Positions 1 through 8,288 of a stretch of 64,000 bases of DNA are shown here, piece by piece. Source of the DNA: Parasediminibacterium sp046546515 (GTDB lineage: Bacteria > Bacteroidota > Bacteroidia > Chitinophagales > Chitinophagaceae); assembly GCF_046546515.1 (NCBI RefSeq), contig NZ_JBKHKJ010000020.1, positions 34,674 through 98,673 of the forward strand. Reading direction: 5' to 3'. Positions within the stretch are counted from its first letter, which is position 1. Every line of letters begins with the position of its first letter. The notes beneath the pieces are model-generated. The model was not told the origin of the DNA, did no database searches, and worked only from the letters and a program-made list of their open reading frames with translations. The position numbers were made by a program, and so were the translations under genes.

Positions 1-2
1 GC

Positions 3-527
3 CTGTTAAAAAATATAATCCGTTTTATTTTATTTATATTGGTACAGGTTTATGTGCTGGACAAAGTACCCCCTTTGCACCAGTTTATTGTCCCGTACCT
101 CTACTTTTTATTTATCCTTTGGCTTCCTTTTACCATCAACCGGGTGTTGCTGCTGGCTATAGCTTTTGCGTTTGGGCTTAGCTTAGATTATTTTACTGGC
201 ACACTGGGCTTGCACGCTGCCCCCTGCGTGCTGATTGCTTACCTGCGGCCTTTTATTTTAAACTTCATCATCAGGCAAGAAAGCAACGAGCTTAGCTATA
301 CCGACCCTAGCATCAAAAGCATGGGTTTCACCTTATATGCGCTTTATGTGGCCTTGCTTACCTTTATACACCATCTTTACCTAGTTGTAATAGAGTGGCT
401 GCAATTTGGCGATGTCTTGTATTTGCTAGGCAAGGTAATGGGTACAACAGCCATTAGTTTACTGCTTATTGGCATTACCGAGATGTTGCTGTATAGGAAA
501 GGCACTTTTAAAACCAATGCAGGGTAA
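3..527 (+). CDS. mreD: MreD-like rod shape-determining membrane protein, 5' end outside window
   Basis: The reading frame is open to the left edge, so the start codon lies just upstream; a TTG at 39 is in frame, but the open codons before it encode a natural hydrophobic N-terminus and I do not take it as the start. The product is about 170 residues with four or five hydrophobic segments. The stretch LHQFIVPYLYFLFILWLPF resembles Bacteroidetes MreD. MreD is an inner-membrane component of the elongasome with MreB, MreC, PBP2 and RodA, and directs lateral wall synthesis. In this phylum mrdA and rodA usually follow mreD; here a gene-free stretch and an opposite-strand gene follow, so the operon is split or ends here. 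Confidence 0.85.
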   Translation: MLKNIIRFILFILVQVYVLDKVPPLHQFIVPYLYFLFILWLPFTINRVLLLAIAFAFGLSLDYFTGTLGLHAAPCVLIAYLRPFILNFIIRQESNELSYTDPSIKSMGFTLYALYVALLTFIHHLYLVVIEWLQFGDVLYLLGKVMGTTAISLLLIGITEMLLYRKGTFKTNAG

Positions 528-628
528 GAGAATTAGGAATTAAGAATTTCTTTTATTAACTGCAGGCGCGGGGCAGAGGTGAAAATTTATTGCAACAATT
601 TGAAATGCCGTATGAATGGAATATTTAT

Positions 629-737
629 GAGGCTTTCTCAAAAGTCGGACTAAACTGCTTTTGATTCGGACACCTGATGGAGACTCGGGGTGGTACAGGT
701 GATTGTAAAAGCCCTATTTTACTTTTGAGACAGCCTC
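629..737. mobile_element. 109-bp MITE-like element with 17-bp terminal inverted repeats
   Basis: The ends at 629-645 and 721-737 are inverted repeats with one mismatch in 17, beginning GAGGCT and containing CTCAAAAGT. No coding capacity is visible. Such ends resemble insertion-sequence termini, so a non-autonomous derivative is likely. I see no convincing target duplication. It is the main content of the 372-bp gap between mreD and the next gene; a family-typical AATTAGGAATT short repeat lies at about 529-545. Confidence 0.5.
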
Positions 738-899
738 TTTTAAAAATAGCATTTATCCTTTTTTACAAAAAATCTACTTTGTCCTATTCAAACATCTTTT
801 TTTTGCAAAAAAAAGAAAACTGTTAGTATTAAGGTGTAATTTAAAGGGGTATAGGGTTTAAACAAGTATCACTATGCAGGAAACAGAGACAGGCATCAC

Positions 900-1565
900 T
901 CATTTCCTGCTTCCAAAAAGGAGGCTTCCAATCCGTACCATGTTACTGCCTTCCTCAATGGCTATTTTGTAGTCGCTGCTCATGCCCATACTTAATATAG
1001 ACAATGTACAATTCCTAAACTCCAATTGTGAGTATATATCAAAAAGGCGTTTTAGTGTTTTAAATTCCCCCCTAATTTTTTCAGCATCTTCAGTAAAGCT
1101 CGCCATGCCCATCATGCCTTTAATTCGGATGTGGGTTAGGGCTTGAAGGTTGCTGGCAAACAGTTGCTGTAGTTCTGCTTCGTTAAAGCCAAACTTGGTT
1201 TCTTCCTGGGCAATATGAACCTGCAACAGGCAATCAATGGTGCGGCCTATCTTTGTTGCTTGTTTGTCTATTTCTTGTAGCAGCTTGTAACTATCTACCC
1301 CGTGTATCAAATGCACGAATGGGGCAATGTATTTTACTTTATTGCTTTGCAAATGGCCTATAAAATGCCATTGGATGTCTTTTGGCAAGATTAATTGCTT
1401 GTCTATAAGTTCCTGCACATAATTTTCGCCAAAATCCCTATGGCCTATTTGGTACAGTGCTTCTATATCTTTAATAGGTTTTGTTTTGCTTACAGCTACT
1501 AGTGTAGCATTGGCTGTCGCCAATTTTTTTATGATATATTCATATGTGTCTAAGTTTATTGCCAT
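900..1565 (-). CDS. YggS/PLPBP-family pyridoxal phosphate homeostasis protein
   Basis: A 221-residue single-domain protein with the alanine-racemase-like barrel of the YggS/PROSC family, which binds PLP and buffers its cellular level without known enzymatic activity. Visible motifs are AVSKTKP (residues 24-30, PLP lysine K27), FGENYVQEL, WHFIGHLQSNK, and near the C-terminus SMGMSSDYKIAIEEGSNMVRIG, the phosphate-binding segment. I start at the ATG at 1565, which gives the usual family length; an in-frame GTG seven codons upstream (1586) is possible but less likely. It stands alone between two gene-poor stretches, so there is no operon context. Confidence 0.93.
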   Translation of the reverse strand: MAINLDTYEYIIKKLATANATLVAVSKTKPIKDIEALYQIGHRDFGENYVQELIDKQLILPKDIQWHFIGHLQSNKVKYIAPFVHLIHGVDSYKLLQEIDKQATKIGRTIDCLLQVHIAQEETKFGFNEAELQQLFASNLQALTHIRIKGMMGMASFTEDAEKIRGEFKTLKRLFDIYSQLEFRNCTLSILSMGMSSDYKIAIEEGSNMVRIGSLLFGSRK

Positions 1566-1781
1566 GATATCATGTTTTTTCGCCACAAAAGGTCAAGTTT
1601 GACTCAAAAGCCTAAGGCGCAAAGATGCACAATTGAAAAAGAAAATAATACATACGAAAAAAATTAAGTTAACCACGAAGGCATAAAAGACAAAGGAACA
1701 TGAAGTAGAATATAAGTTTTAGGGCCTTACAGCCTTATTCGTTATTCACTTGTTTAAGTGATTGCACAAACTCGTAACGCC

Positions 1782-1898
1782 GTGAAAGTACAAAAATGGA
1801 GTGAAGCCATCAATTCATTTGGGGGCATCCAATTCGTTTCTAGCATCGGCAAGTTTATTCATAAGCAACTGTGCAGCCCTGACGCAGCCAAGGAATAG
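1782..1898 (+). pseudogene. Possible transposase N-terminal remnant
   Basis: A 38-codon frame opens with GTG and reads KVQKWSEAINSFGGIQFV, which resembles the N-terminus of IS1380-type DDE transposases (a short basic lead followed by SFGG). It stops at a TAG, and the next 200 bases show no continuous frame. The rest of the 613-bp gap (1566-2178) holds only short AT-rich sequence. The assignment is from memory of the motif and is weak. Confidence 0.25.
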
Positions 1899-2178
1899 AC
1901 TAGAGTCGATGGACCATTGTTGATACATTAAAACCAGATGTGCGGCGTCAGCTGAATGGAAGGAAAACAATGATTTATTCAATCAGGGGCTGCCATCAAT
2001 TTATTGCAAGTAAAAGTGTTTTTATAGTTGAATGCGTTTGAAAATAAAAGAATAATGACTATTTTAATATGGAATTGGGCATTATTCTCGAAGACTTACA
2101 TGATGAAAATATAATTCTAAACAACGGTGTCTTATTCTTTATTGGCACCATTTTTATTTTAACTGATTCTTTCTATCT

Positions 2179-5100
2179 TTAATTCAAACTCCTAAAATCT
2201 ACTGGCACCAACTTACTTACTCCCGGTTCCTGCATGGTTACGCCGTAGATAACATCTACCGCACTCATGGTTTGTTTGTTGTGGGTAACGATGATAAACT
2301 GCGAGTTGTCGCTGAATTTCTTGATCATTTGGGTAAACTTGCCTACGTTGGCATCGTCTAGCGGGGCATCTACTTCGTCCAGGATACAGAAGGGAGCGGG
2401 TTTTATTAAATAGATAGCAAACAATAGAGCAGTGGCTGTAAGGGTTTTTTCCCCACCACTCAATTGGGTAATGGACGATGGGCGTTTGCCTTTTGGTTTG
2501 GCAATAATTTCAATGCCGGTTTCTGCCAGGTTTTCGGGGTTTACAAGTACCATGTCGGCGGTATCTTCTTCAGTAAACAAAGCCTTGAATACTTTTTGGA
2601 AATTCTCTCTTACGGCATTAAAAGTGTCGAGGAATTGTTGGTTGGCGGTGGCTTCCACTTCCTGTATGGTTTGCATGAGGCTGTCTTTGGCGGTAACCAA
2701 ATCGTTCTTTTGCTCCAGGATAAAGTCGTACCGCTTTTTCATTTCGGTATAGGCTTCTATGGCGGTGGGGTTTACCTCGCCCATATTGTCCATGCGCTTG
2801 CGCAGGCGGTCGCTGCTGGCCTGTAATTCCTCTAGCGGGGAATCGGTAAGTCGTTCTTCATCCAATATTTTGTTCAGGTCTATTTTAAATTCCACATGCA
2901 GGCGTTCCTTCATACCCGCCAGTTGCAGTTTCAATTCATTGGTCTTGTCTTTCAAGCCATTGAGCGAAGCGTCGAGCATTTCCTTGCTTTTTACCTTTTG
3001 GCGTAGTTCGCTTTCCTTGGCTTGCAAGGTGTTCCGCATGTTGTAGAAAGCCTGGTCGGCTTCGTTCAGTTTCTTTTCCTCGTCTTCCTTGCGGTACATC
3101 AGTTGCAGCAAGGCATCTTCACTAGCCAATAAAGCTTTTGCGCCTTCGGCAATATTGGATGCAGCTTCGCCCAATTGAGCGGTATTGGTATCTATTTGAA
3201 GGTGCAGCTCGTTCAGTTGTTTTTGTTTGAACGTGAGTTCCTGTTGCAACGCATTGATTTTGCTTTGCTGGCGGGTCAACTGCAAATTGTTTTCATTGTA
3301 TTGTCCAGAAGCTGCCTGATAATCCCTTTCCGCTAATTTGTAATCGCCTTCCACCAACTGCAAATCGGCAGTAGTTTGTTGCAATTGTTTGTTGAGTTGA
3401 AGCAAGGTTTCACGGGTATTGGCAATGGCTTCCTGCTCGTCTTCCAAGCGCATTTGCAAATCTTCCAACCTTTGTTGTGCAGTAGATTGTGCCGCTTGCG
3501 TATTTTCTATTTTGTTCTTAGCAGCAAAAACCTGATTGGTCAACTGGTTGATTTCGTTTTCCGTTTGGCGGATAGCGCCTTCTTTCAATTGTTGGTTATA
3601 GCCCAGCACCTGATCCTGTATGGTTTTTATTTGCGTACGCAAACCTTGTACTATGGTGTCTTGCTGCGCAATATCGGCACTTAGTTTTTCGAGGTTTTTG
3701 GCACGGCCAATTTTCTTGCCCTCAAACAAACCTACGCTACCACCCGTTAATGTATATTGCCCCTGAACATATTTGCCCGACTTTTCTAACACAATGCAAT
3801 TACCATCTACATGGGAAAAAGCCGCTTCGTTTTCAGCAATAAACACATGCTGCAACAAGTAAGCCGCCAGTTGGCGGTATTGCTCATCCACCTCTATCAC
3901 ATCCATCGCTTTGGTGGTGTTGGAAGGTTGGGTGCAGGTATTATTGCCCGCTACAATTTTATCCAGCAAAAAGAAGTTTGCCTTCCCCTTTTTGTTGTTG
4001 TCTAGCAAGCGAATGGCTTCCATGCCTTCGGCTAGGTTGGCCACCACATAGTAATTCAGGTAAGGTTCCAGTACATTTTCAACAGCAGCCCTATAGGTTT
4101 CGTTTACATAAATAATATCCGATAGGATAGGGGCTGCGTGGTTCCAATTGGGGTTTTTGTGGAGGAACTTGATGCTTTCTGGATAGCCTTCCATGGAGTC
4201 AACAAGGCTTTTTAGCAAGGCATATTCATTGCGTTTGCTGTCCAACTTGCGGCTTTCATCTGCCAATTGGCTGCGGAAACCTTCCAGTTGCTGCTGGGAG
4301 TTGAATATATTTTGCTTGGCGGCTTCGTGTGCTTCCTGCAATTCTTGCAAGTGGCTACGCCTGTCAGTTAGTGCTTCTTCTTTGTCTGTTAACTCTACCT
4401 CTAATTGTTTTAACAGGTAAGTACGGTTTTGCTGCTCGTCCTGTAATTGTGCGGCAGAGCGTTGTATATTGTTAATGGAAGTATCTGCTACTGCCACTTT
4501 TTTCTCCGCATCAAACTGGCTTCGCTGTATGCTTTGGTATTGGCTGCGCAAGGCATCCAAGCCGCTGCGTTTTTCATCGAATATTTCCCTTTTCTCGTCA
4601 ATGGCTTGCTTGGCGGCTGCTACGGCAAACTGCAAGTTTTGCAAGGTTTTGCTTTCGTCGCCTACTTGTAATTGGGTAAACTGGATGCTGTCGCCTAAAT
4701 TTTTCAACTGTCCCTCTGCTTTTGACAAAAAGTCTTTCAGGCTGGTTTCTTTTTCTTGCAGGTATTTCAACTTTTGGGCAGAAAGGTTCTTTTCATTTTC
4801 CTTGGTGCGCAGGTTTTGTTGCAATTCGTTAAAGGCGGTTTGCTTGCTGTGTAGCTCCCTTTCCTTTTCTATAAAGCCCAGTTTTTCTTGTTCAAGGGCT
4901 GCTTCCTCGGTGGCTATTTCAGCTTCGAGTCGTATTTTTTTGTCGCCCTGTGTGTCTTGCTCCTCGTTTAATTGTTTATAGGTAATGTTGAAGCCTTCCA
5001 AAGAAGCTTTCGCCAATTCAACGGCTATTTCTTTGTATTCTTTTTTTATCTCAATGTATTTCTCTGCCTTTTTGGCTTGGTTTTCCAGTGTTTTCAACTG

Positions 5101-5700
5101 GTTGTTTATTTCAAACAACAAATCTTCAATACGGGCCAAATCCTGTTCGGTGGCATCCAGTTTTGACTTCGCTTCTTTCTTTCTGGTCTTGTAAATGGTA
5201 ATACCTGCCGCTTGTTCCAGCATACGGCGGCGGCTGTTTTCCTTGTCACGAATAATATCATCCACCATGCCTAGTTCTATGATGGCATAGCTGTCTGTGC
5301 TAATGCCCGTATCAAGGAACAAATTGTGGATGTCTTTCAAGCGGCAGCTTACATCGTTCAGCTTGTACTCGCTGTCCCCATTTTTATAGAAGCGGCGGGT
5401 AACGGTAACAGTAGTAAATTCTGTGGGCAGCAGGTTACGGGTGTTCTCGAAAGTAAGGCTTACCTCTGCCAGTCCGCTGGCACTACGGGTTTTGGAGCCA
5501 TTGAATACCAATGCCCCCTGGTTCTCGCTGCGCAAGGCACTGATTTTTTGCTCGCCAATTACCCAGCGGATACTATCAATAATATTGCTTTTGCCACAAC
5601 CGTTGGGGCCAATGATGCCCGTGATGCCCTCATCGAACGTAAGGACAGTTTTGTCCGCAAAACTCTTGAACCCTTTTATTTCTAAACTTTTTAACCGCAT
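2179..5700 (-). CDS. smc: Chromosome segregation ATPase SMC
   Basis: A full-length SMC of 1,173 residues, the expected size. Walker A GPNGCGKSN is at residues 31-39, two long coiled-coil arms flank a hinge at about 500-670, and the C-terminal head carries the signature LSGGEKT (1080-1086) and Walker B CILDEVDAP (1105-1113). SMC dimers with ScpA and ScpB form the condensin that organises and segregates the nucleoid. The N-terminal MRLKSLEIKGFKSFADKT is the classic start and fixes the ATG at 5700. ScpA and ScpB are not adjacent. Heavily Gln/Glu/Lys-rich arms explain the many spurious opposite-strand frames. Confidence 0.98.
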   Translation of the reverse strand: MRLKSLEIKGFKSFADKTVLTFDEGITGIIGPNGCGKSNIIDSIRWVIGEQKISALRSENQGALVFNGSKTRSASGLAEVSLTFENTRNLLPTEFTTVTVTRRFYKNGDSEYKLNDVSCRLKDIHNLFLDTGISTDSYAIIELGMVDDIIRDKENSRRRMLEQAAGITIYKTRKKEAKSKLDATEQDLARIEDLLFEINNQLKTLENQAKKAEKYIEIKKEYKEIAVELAKASLEGFNITYKQLNEEQDTQGDKKIRLEAEIATEEAALEQEKLGFIEKERELHSKQTAFNELQQNLRTKENEKNLSAQKLKYLQEKETSLKDFLSKAEGQLKNLGDSIQFTQLQVGDESKTLQNLQFAVAAAKQAIDEKREIFDEKRSGLDALRSQYQSIQRSQFDAEKKVAVADTSINNIQRSAAQLQDEQQNRTYLLKQLEVELTDKEEALTDRRSHLQELQEAHEAAKQNIFNSQQQLEGFRSQLADESRKLDSKRNEYALLKSLVDSMEGYPESIKFLHKNPNWNHAAPILSDIIYVNETYRAAVENVLEPYLNYYVVANLAEGMEAIRLLDNNKKGKANFFLLDKIVAGNNTCTQPSNTTKAMDVIEVDEQYRQLAAYLLQHVFIAENEAAFSHVDGNCIVLEKSGKYVQGQYTLTGGSVGLFEGKKIGRAKNLEKLSADIAQQDTIVQGLRTQIKTIQDQVLGYNQQLKEGAIRQTENEINQLTNQVFAAKNKIENTQAAQSTAQQRLEDLQMRLEDEQEAIANTRETLLQLNKQLQQTTADLQLVEGDYKLAERDYQAASGQYNENNLQLTRQQSKINALQQELTFKQKQLNELHLQIDTNTAQLGEAASNIAEGAKALLASEDALLQLMYRKEDEEKKLNEADQAFYNMRNTLQAKESELRQKVKSKEMLDASLNGLKDKTNELKLQLAGMKERLHVEFKIDLNKILDEERLTDSPLEELQASSDRLRKRMDNMGEVNPTAIEAYTEMKKRYDFILEQKNDLVTAKDSLMQTIQEVEATANQQFLDTFNAVRENFQKVFKALFTEEDTADMVLVNPENLAETGIEIIAKPKGKRPSSITQLSGGEKTLTATALLFAIYLIKPAPFCILDEVDAPLDDANVGKFTQMIKKFSDNSQFIIVTHNKQTMSAVDVIYGVTMQEPGVSKLVPVDFRSLN

Positions 5701-5874
5701 GTCTTGTTTTCGCCTGCTTTTTCCTGTTGCGTGCGAACATACGGTTTTCGGCTGTTAATGTGCGAAAGTTGGCGTTGGGTGTGGAGAAAAAGGTGGGGTG
5801 GGGGTTGCCACTAATGCACGAATGGGCACGAATAGTTTTTAAGATGGTATCGAATAGTTTAAAGAATAGCTCCC

Positions 5875-6090
5875 TTATAACTCATGTAAAAAGTCTTTAG
5901 CAGGTGTTGTTTTTAGTTTGCCTCTCTTAAATAACTGTACTTCTTTAAGACCAGCTTTTATATTGTCTGTAATTTCTTCTTTTGAAGAGCCGTTATCCAA
6001 CTCTATTTTTTTTACATATTGTAAGTTCCTTGCCAGTTCCACAAAATGGTTATACTCTTTGTCTGTGGTGTATATGGTTACATGCCTCAT
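5875..6090 (-). CDS. Small conserved protein, antitoxin-like
   Basis: A 71-residue charged protein starting MRHVTIYTTDKEYNHFVELA. Similar short proteins are common in Bacteroidetes and often sit beside RelE/PIN-type toxins, with a C-terminal tail that could wrap a toxin. Here no toxin gene follows: the 100 bases downstream are non-coding and the next gene belongs to another family. It is therefore an orphan or is unrelated to toxin-antitoxin modules. I recognise the pattern but cannot assign a function. Confidence 0.6.
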   Translation of the reverse strand: MRHVTIYTTDKEYNHFVELARNLQYVKKIELDNGSSKEEITDNIKAGLKEVQLFKRGKLKTTPAKDFLHEL

Positions 6091-6189
6091 ATTATTTACT
6101 TGCCTGTTTTTTATTAGTAGTCCTCCTGTCTGCCGTAAAATTAAGTAAAATGTAAAAGAGAGGAATCAAAATGTAAAGGTTTGTTTAGG

Positions 6190-6486
6190 TTACTTTGGTA
6201 GCTGCGACAGGTATTCCTGTATGGCGTAATGATATACTGTTTTGCTGGGCGGGAGTTTTTGTATATATGCTTCTTTAGCAATTGGGTCTGCAAGGATGGA
6301 TTTGGCATAAGCAATTGCATCTGTGAAGGTATTGCGTTGCTTTTTTTGGTGTGTGGAGGGTTTTACATGGGACATGTCCGGGAACTTGGATATTATGGTT
6401 CGGTTACCGTATTTCTTTACCACTATTTGCTTGCCCACATGCCCTTGCATGTCTTTTAGGATGATGTTTTCGTTTGCTGTTGCCAT
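6190..6486 (-). CDS. Conserved Bacteroidetes protein of unknown function
   Basis: A 98-residue basic protein (MATANENIILKDMQGHVGKQIV...) of a type frequent in Bacteroidetes, with a conserved N-terminal GxxGKxIVxxxYGxxTxxSKxPD pattern and a helical middle (DAIAYAKSILADPIAKEAY). No enzymatic motif or membrane segment is visible. Four bases upstream of the ATG lies a consensus promoter, so the transcript is nearly leaderless. Its upstream region and first codons are duplicated about 950 bp away at 7399-7628. Confidence 0.75.
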   Translation of the reverse strand: MATANENIILKDMQGHVGKQIVVKKYGNRTIISKFPDMSHVKPSTHQKKQRNTFTDAIAYAKSILADPIAKEAYIQKLPPSKTVYHYAIQEYLSQLPK

Positions 6487-6490
6487 AGTA

Positions 6491-6521
6491 CAAAGGTAAG
6501 ATTCCTATGCTGTTTCTCCAA
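6491..6521 (-). promoter_or_regulatory. Bacteroidetes-type promoter of the 98-residue protein gene
   Basis: On the minus strand TTG (6519-6521), 20 bases, then TACCTTTG (6491-6498), matching the -33/-7 consensus TAnnTTTG. The ATG begins four bases beyond the -7 box. Immediately upstream of the -33 box are four 11-nt repeats (6523-6566), each one helical turn apart, a natural place for a transcription activator. The duplicated copy at 7451-7479 keeps both boxes. Confidence 0.7.
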
Positions 6522-6522
6522 G

Positions 6523-6566
6523 CATCCTTCGTTCATCCTTCGTTCATCTTTCGTTCATCCTTCGTT
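6523..6566 (-). repeat. Four tandem 11-nt repeats upstream of a promoter
   Basis: The unit AACGAAGGATG (minus strand) occurs four times with exact 11-nt spacing and one substitution, directly behind the -33 box. The duplicate at 7480-7512 has three units. The spacing equals about one turn of DNA, so a bound protein would see every unit on the same face. Confidence 0.85.
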
Positions 6567-6768
6567 GGAGGGCTTAGGTGTGGACGTTGTATGTGGTGCT
6601 TTCATTTACTGCACATTTTAGGCAAGCGGGAAGAATGAAGCGAATGGCACAAGCGGCAGGCTTGCGCCAGCGAGGGAAGAACAAAGCGAATGGCAGAAGG
6701 GGTAGGCTTGCTCCAGCGGGAGGATAAATTTCCATAGCTTGCTTTTTAAGAGCCTTTAAATTCAAAAG

Positions 6769-6918
6769 CTACTTTTTTGGCAGGCCTATTTTCGCTATTT
6801 TCTCTCTTGCTTCCTCTACCTTTTTAGGAAACAGCACTGTTTCATCTAATTTATCCAATTTTTTATCAATGATAACAAATGGTACTTTACTTGCGTTTAA
6901 TTCTGCAATTGTTTTCAT
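6769..6918 (-). CDS. Small 49-residue partner of the DUF6934 protein
   Basis: Minus-strand frame of 49 codons beginning MKTIAELNASKVPFVIID and ending KIGLPKK. It starts 9 bases after the stop of the DUF6934 gene, so the two are probably cotranscribed. Small proteins with MKTIAELN...VLFPKK are, as far as I recall, regular neighbours of DUF6934 genes. No function is known. Length, charge and tight linkage would suit a toxin-antitoxin or other two-component cassette, but nothing in the sequence proves it. Confidence 0.65.
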   Translation of the reverse strand: MKTIAELNASKVPFVIIDKKLDKLDETVLFPKKVEEAREKIAKIGLPKK

Positions 6919-6927
6919 AACCCAAAT

Positions 6928-7371
6928 TTAATGTATTTTTTGTTTTGCCAAAAATGATGTGTAGTTTTTTCCGAATTCAAAATATTCCCATTCTTCATTA
7001 AATTCGCCATATACTTCAAAGTATTCTGTTATATCTTCCCAATATTTTGCAATTCCCATTTGATAAAGGCGTGTCCTTGCCCTAGTGCTTCCAGTGGCAT
7101 ATATCCAAATATCTTGGTGTTTGCTACAAAAAGCATAGACGGCTGCAATTACTGTTGCAAGCACTTTTTCACTATCGCCATTATCACTTATTGCCAAATC
7201 ATTAATGGCACCCGTTTCGTCTTCGTCACCAAAAGCCAAATTATAAGCCCGCTCCTCATTGATTAGCGTAAATTGAACTTGTTTTTTAATCAATCCTTTA
7301 GGGCCTTCGCTAATAAATTCATAACTTGAAAGTTCTTGCCCTGATTTTAGTTGGTACTTTGGTAGTTTCAT
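6928..7371 (-). CDS. DUF6934 family protein
   Basis: A 147-residue protein. Features seen in this family are an N-terminal strand pattern (MKLPKYQLKSGQELSSYEFISEGPKG), a central YNLAFGDEDETGAINDLAISDNGD segment, EKVLATVIAAVYAF, and the motif GSTRARTRLYQMGI. The function of DUF6934 is unknown; the arrangement of ARTRLY and acidic residues hints at a nucleic-acid- or nucleotide-related fold, which is inference only. It is the first gene of a two-gene unit lying between about 200-bp direct repeats, which suggests a mobile or duplicated cassette. Confidence 0.75.
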   Translation of the reverse strand: MKLPKYQLKSGQELSSYEFISEGPKGLIKKQVQFTLINEERAYNLAFGDEDETGAINDLAISDNGDSEKVLATVIAAVYAFCSKHQDIWIYATGSTRARTRLYQMGIAKYWEDITEYFEVYGEFNEEWEYFEFGKNYTSFLAKQKIH

Positions 7372-7398
7372 TTGCTTGCCTTACTCCCTTTTAAGAAA

Positions 7399-7443
7399 TC
7401 AATATTCTGTTTTGAATTTAAGTATTTCGTTTGTTGTTGCCAT
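7399..7443 (-). pseudogene. 14-codon fragment of the 98-residue protein gene
   Basis: Within direct repeat copy B the frame MATTNEILKFKTEY then stop mirrors MATANENIILKD of the gene at 6190-6486, behind an equally well-preserved promoter (TACTTTTG). Coding similarity ends after a few codons, where the DUF6934 cassette begins. It is a duplicated promoter and gene start, possibly now driving the cassette. Confidence 0.6.
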
Positions 7444-7628
7444 AGTACAAAAGTAAGATTCCTACGCTGTTTCTCCAAGCATCCTTCGTTCATCCTTCGT
7501 TCATCCTTCGTTGGAGGGCTTAGGTGTGGCCGTTGTGGGAGTTGCTGTTATTTACTTGTGCTTGCTCTTTTGCCAAGCGAGAATAACGAAGCGAATGGCT
7601 AAAGTGGCAGGCTTGCGCCAGCGGGGGA
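7423..7628. repeat. Direct repeat, copy B, flanking the DUF6934 cassette
   Basis: Same orientation and order as 6468-6678: gene start, promoter, 11-nt array (three units at 7480-7512), then the GC-rich tail ending near CTTGCGCCAGCGG. One array unit is missing relative to copy A. Recombination between the copies would delete both cassette genes. Confidence 0.8.
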
Positions 7629-7629
7629 A

Positions 7630-8247
7630 TTAAGGGTATATATAGCCTGATTTTGCTTTATATAGATTATTTAAAATAGTAGAATACTGTTGCGTAGTTA
7701 TTATATTATAATTTAAGTCAAGTCTAATTGGGAAAAAATCACTAATTTCTGTTTCATCTTGCTTTTTAATTGTATAATGACATTTTGCTAAATATAAAAC
7801 AGGCCTAACACTATCTGCTTTGTTAATTAATTTTTCAATTTTTCTCATATCTATAACTAGCAAACTATCAAATAACAAGACTTTCTTTGATTCCATTGTA
7901 TTGTTTTTTACATCATCTTTATAGGGTTGAGATAATTCTTTAGATAAATAATCCATAGTCTTAGCCATCTCTTTGTCACTTTTAATCATAATTCTGAGAC
8001 TATCATAATACCTGAAATTATATTCCAAGTTTTTGCCCATTGACATATAGAGATTTACATACTGGTTTTTAAGTGTTGTTGTATCTAGTTTAACAAAACT
8101 GAAATTCAATAATTTTATAGTGCTGTCCTCTTTTAATAATAGCGTTTCACAATAAGACTTTAATTTGTACTCATCTATTTTTTGTGCGTTTAGATTTATA
8201 TAAGTACACAATAAACTCCCAGAAAATATTAAAATAAATCTTTTCAC
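7630..8247 (-). CDS. Secreted protein of unknown function
   Basis: I start at the GTG at 8247, which gives KRFILIFSGSLLCTYINLNAQ, a clean signal peptide ending NAQ as in many Bacteroidetes exported proteins; the mature part is about 185 residues. A GTG at 8292, overlapping the stop of the upstream gene, would add 15 residues ahead of the signal and is less likely. The mature region is rich in Lys/Asp/Asn with no recognised motif. A C-terminal beta segment (HYTIKKQDETEISDFFPIRLDLNYNI) is the clearest structure. The local base composition is AT-rich, as in the next gene. Confidence 0.6.
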   Translation of the reverse strand: MKRFILIFSGSLLCTYINLNAQKIDEYKLKSYCETLLLKEDSTIKLLNFSFVKLDTTTLKNQYVNLYMSMGKNLEYNFRYYDSLRIMIKSDKEMAKTMDYLSKELSQPYKDDVKNNTMESKKVLLFDSLLVIDMRKIEKLINKADSVRPVLYLAKCHYTIKKQDETEISDFFPIRLDLNYNIITTQQYSTILNNLYKAKSGYIYP

Positions 8248-8288
8248 TATTAGATATTTTTCTTTATAACTTTTTAGAATAGCTACTT

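Larger units (their letters stand above)
6468..6678. repeat. Direct repeat, copy A, flanking the DUF6934 cassette
   Basis: About 210 bp here match 7423-7628 in the same orientation. Both copies contain the start codons and promoter of the 98-residue protein gene, an 11-nt tandem array (4 units here, 3 in copy B) and a GC-rich segment with AAGCGAATGGC and CTTGCGCCAGCG. The GC-rich part is partly repeated again at 6662-6722. Confidence 0.8.

Noticed and set aside
6574..6765. 63-codon minus-strand frame between the 98-residue gene and the cassette
   Set aside because: Made of the GC-rich direct repeat; no plausible protein features and poor codon pattern.
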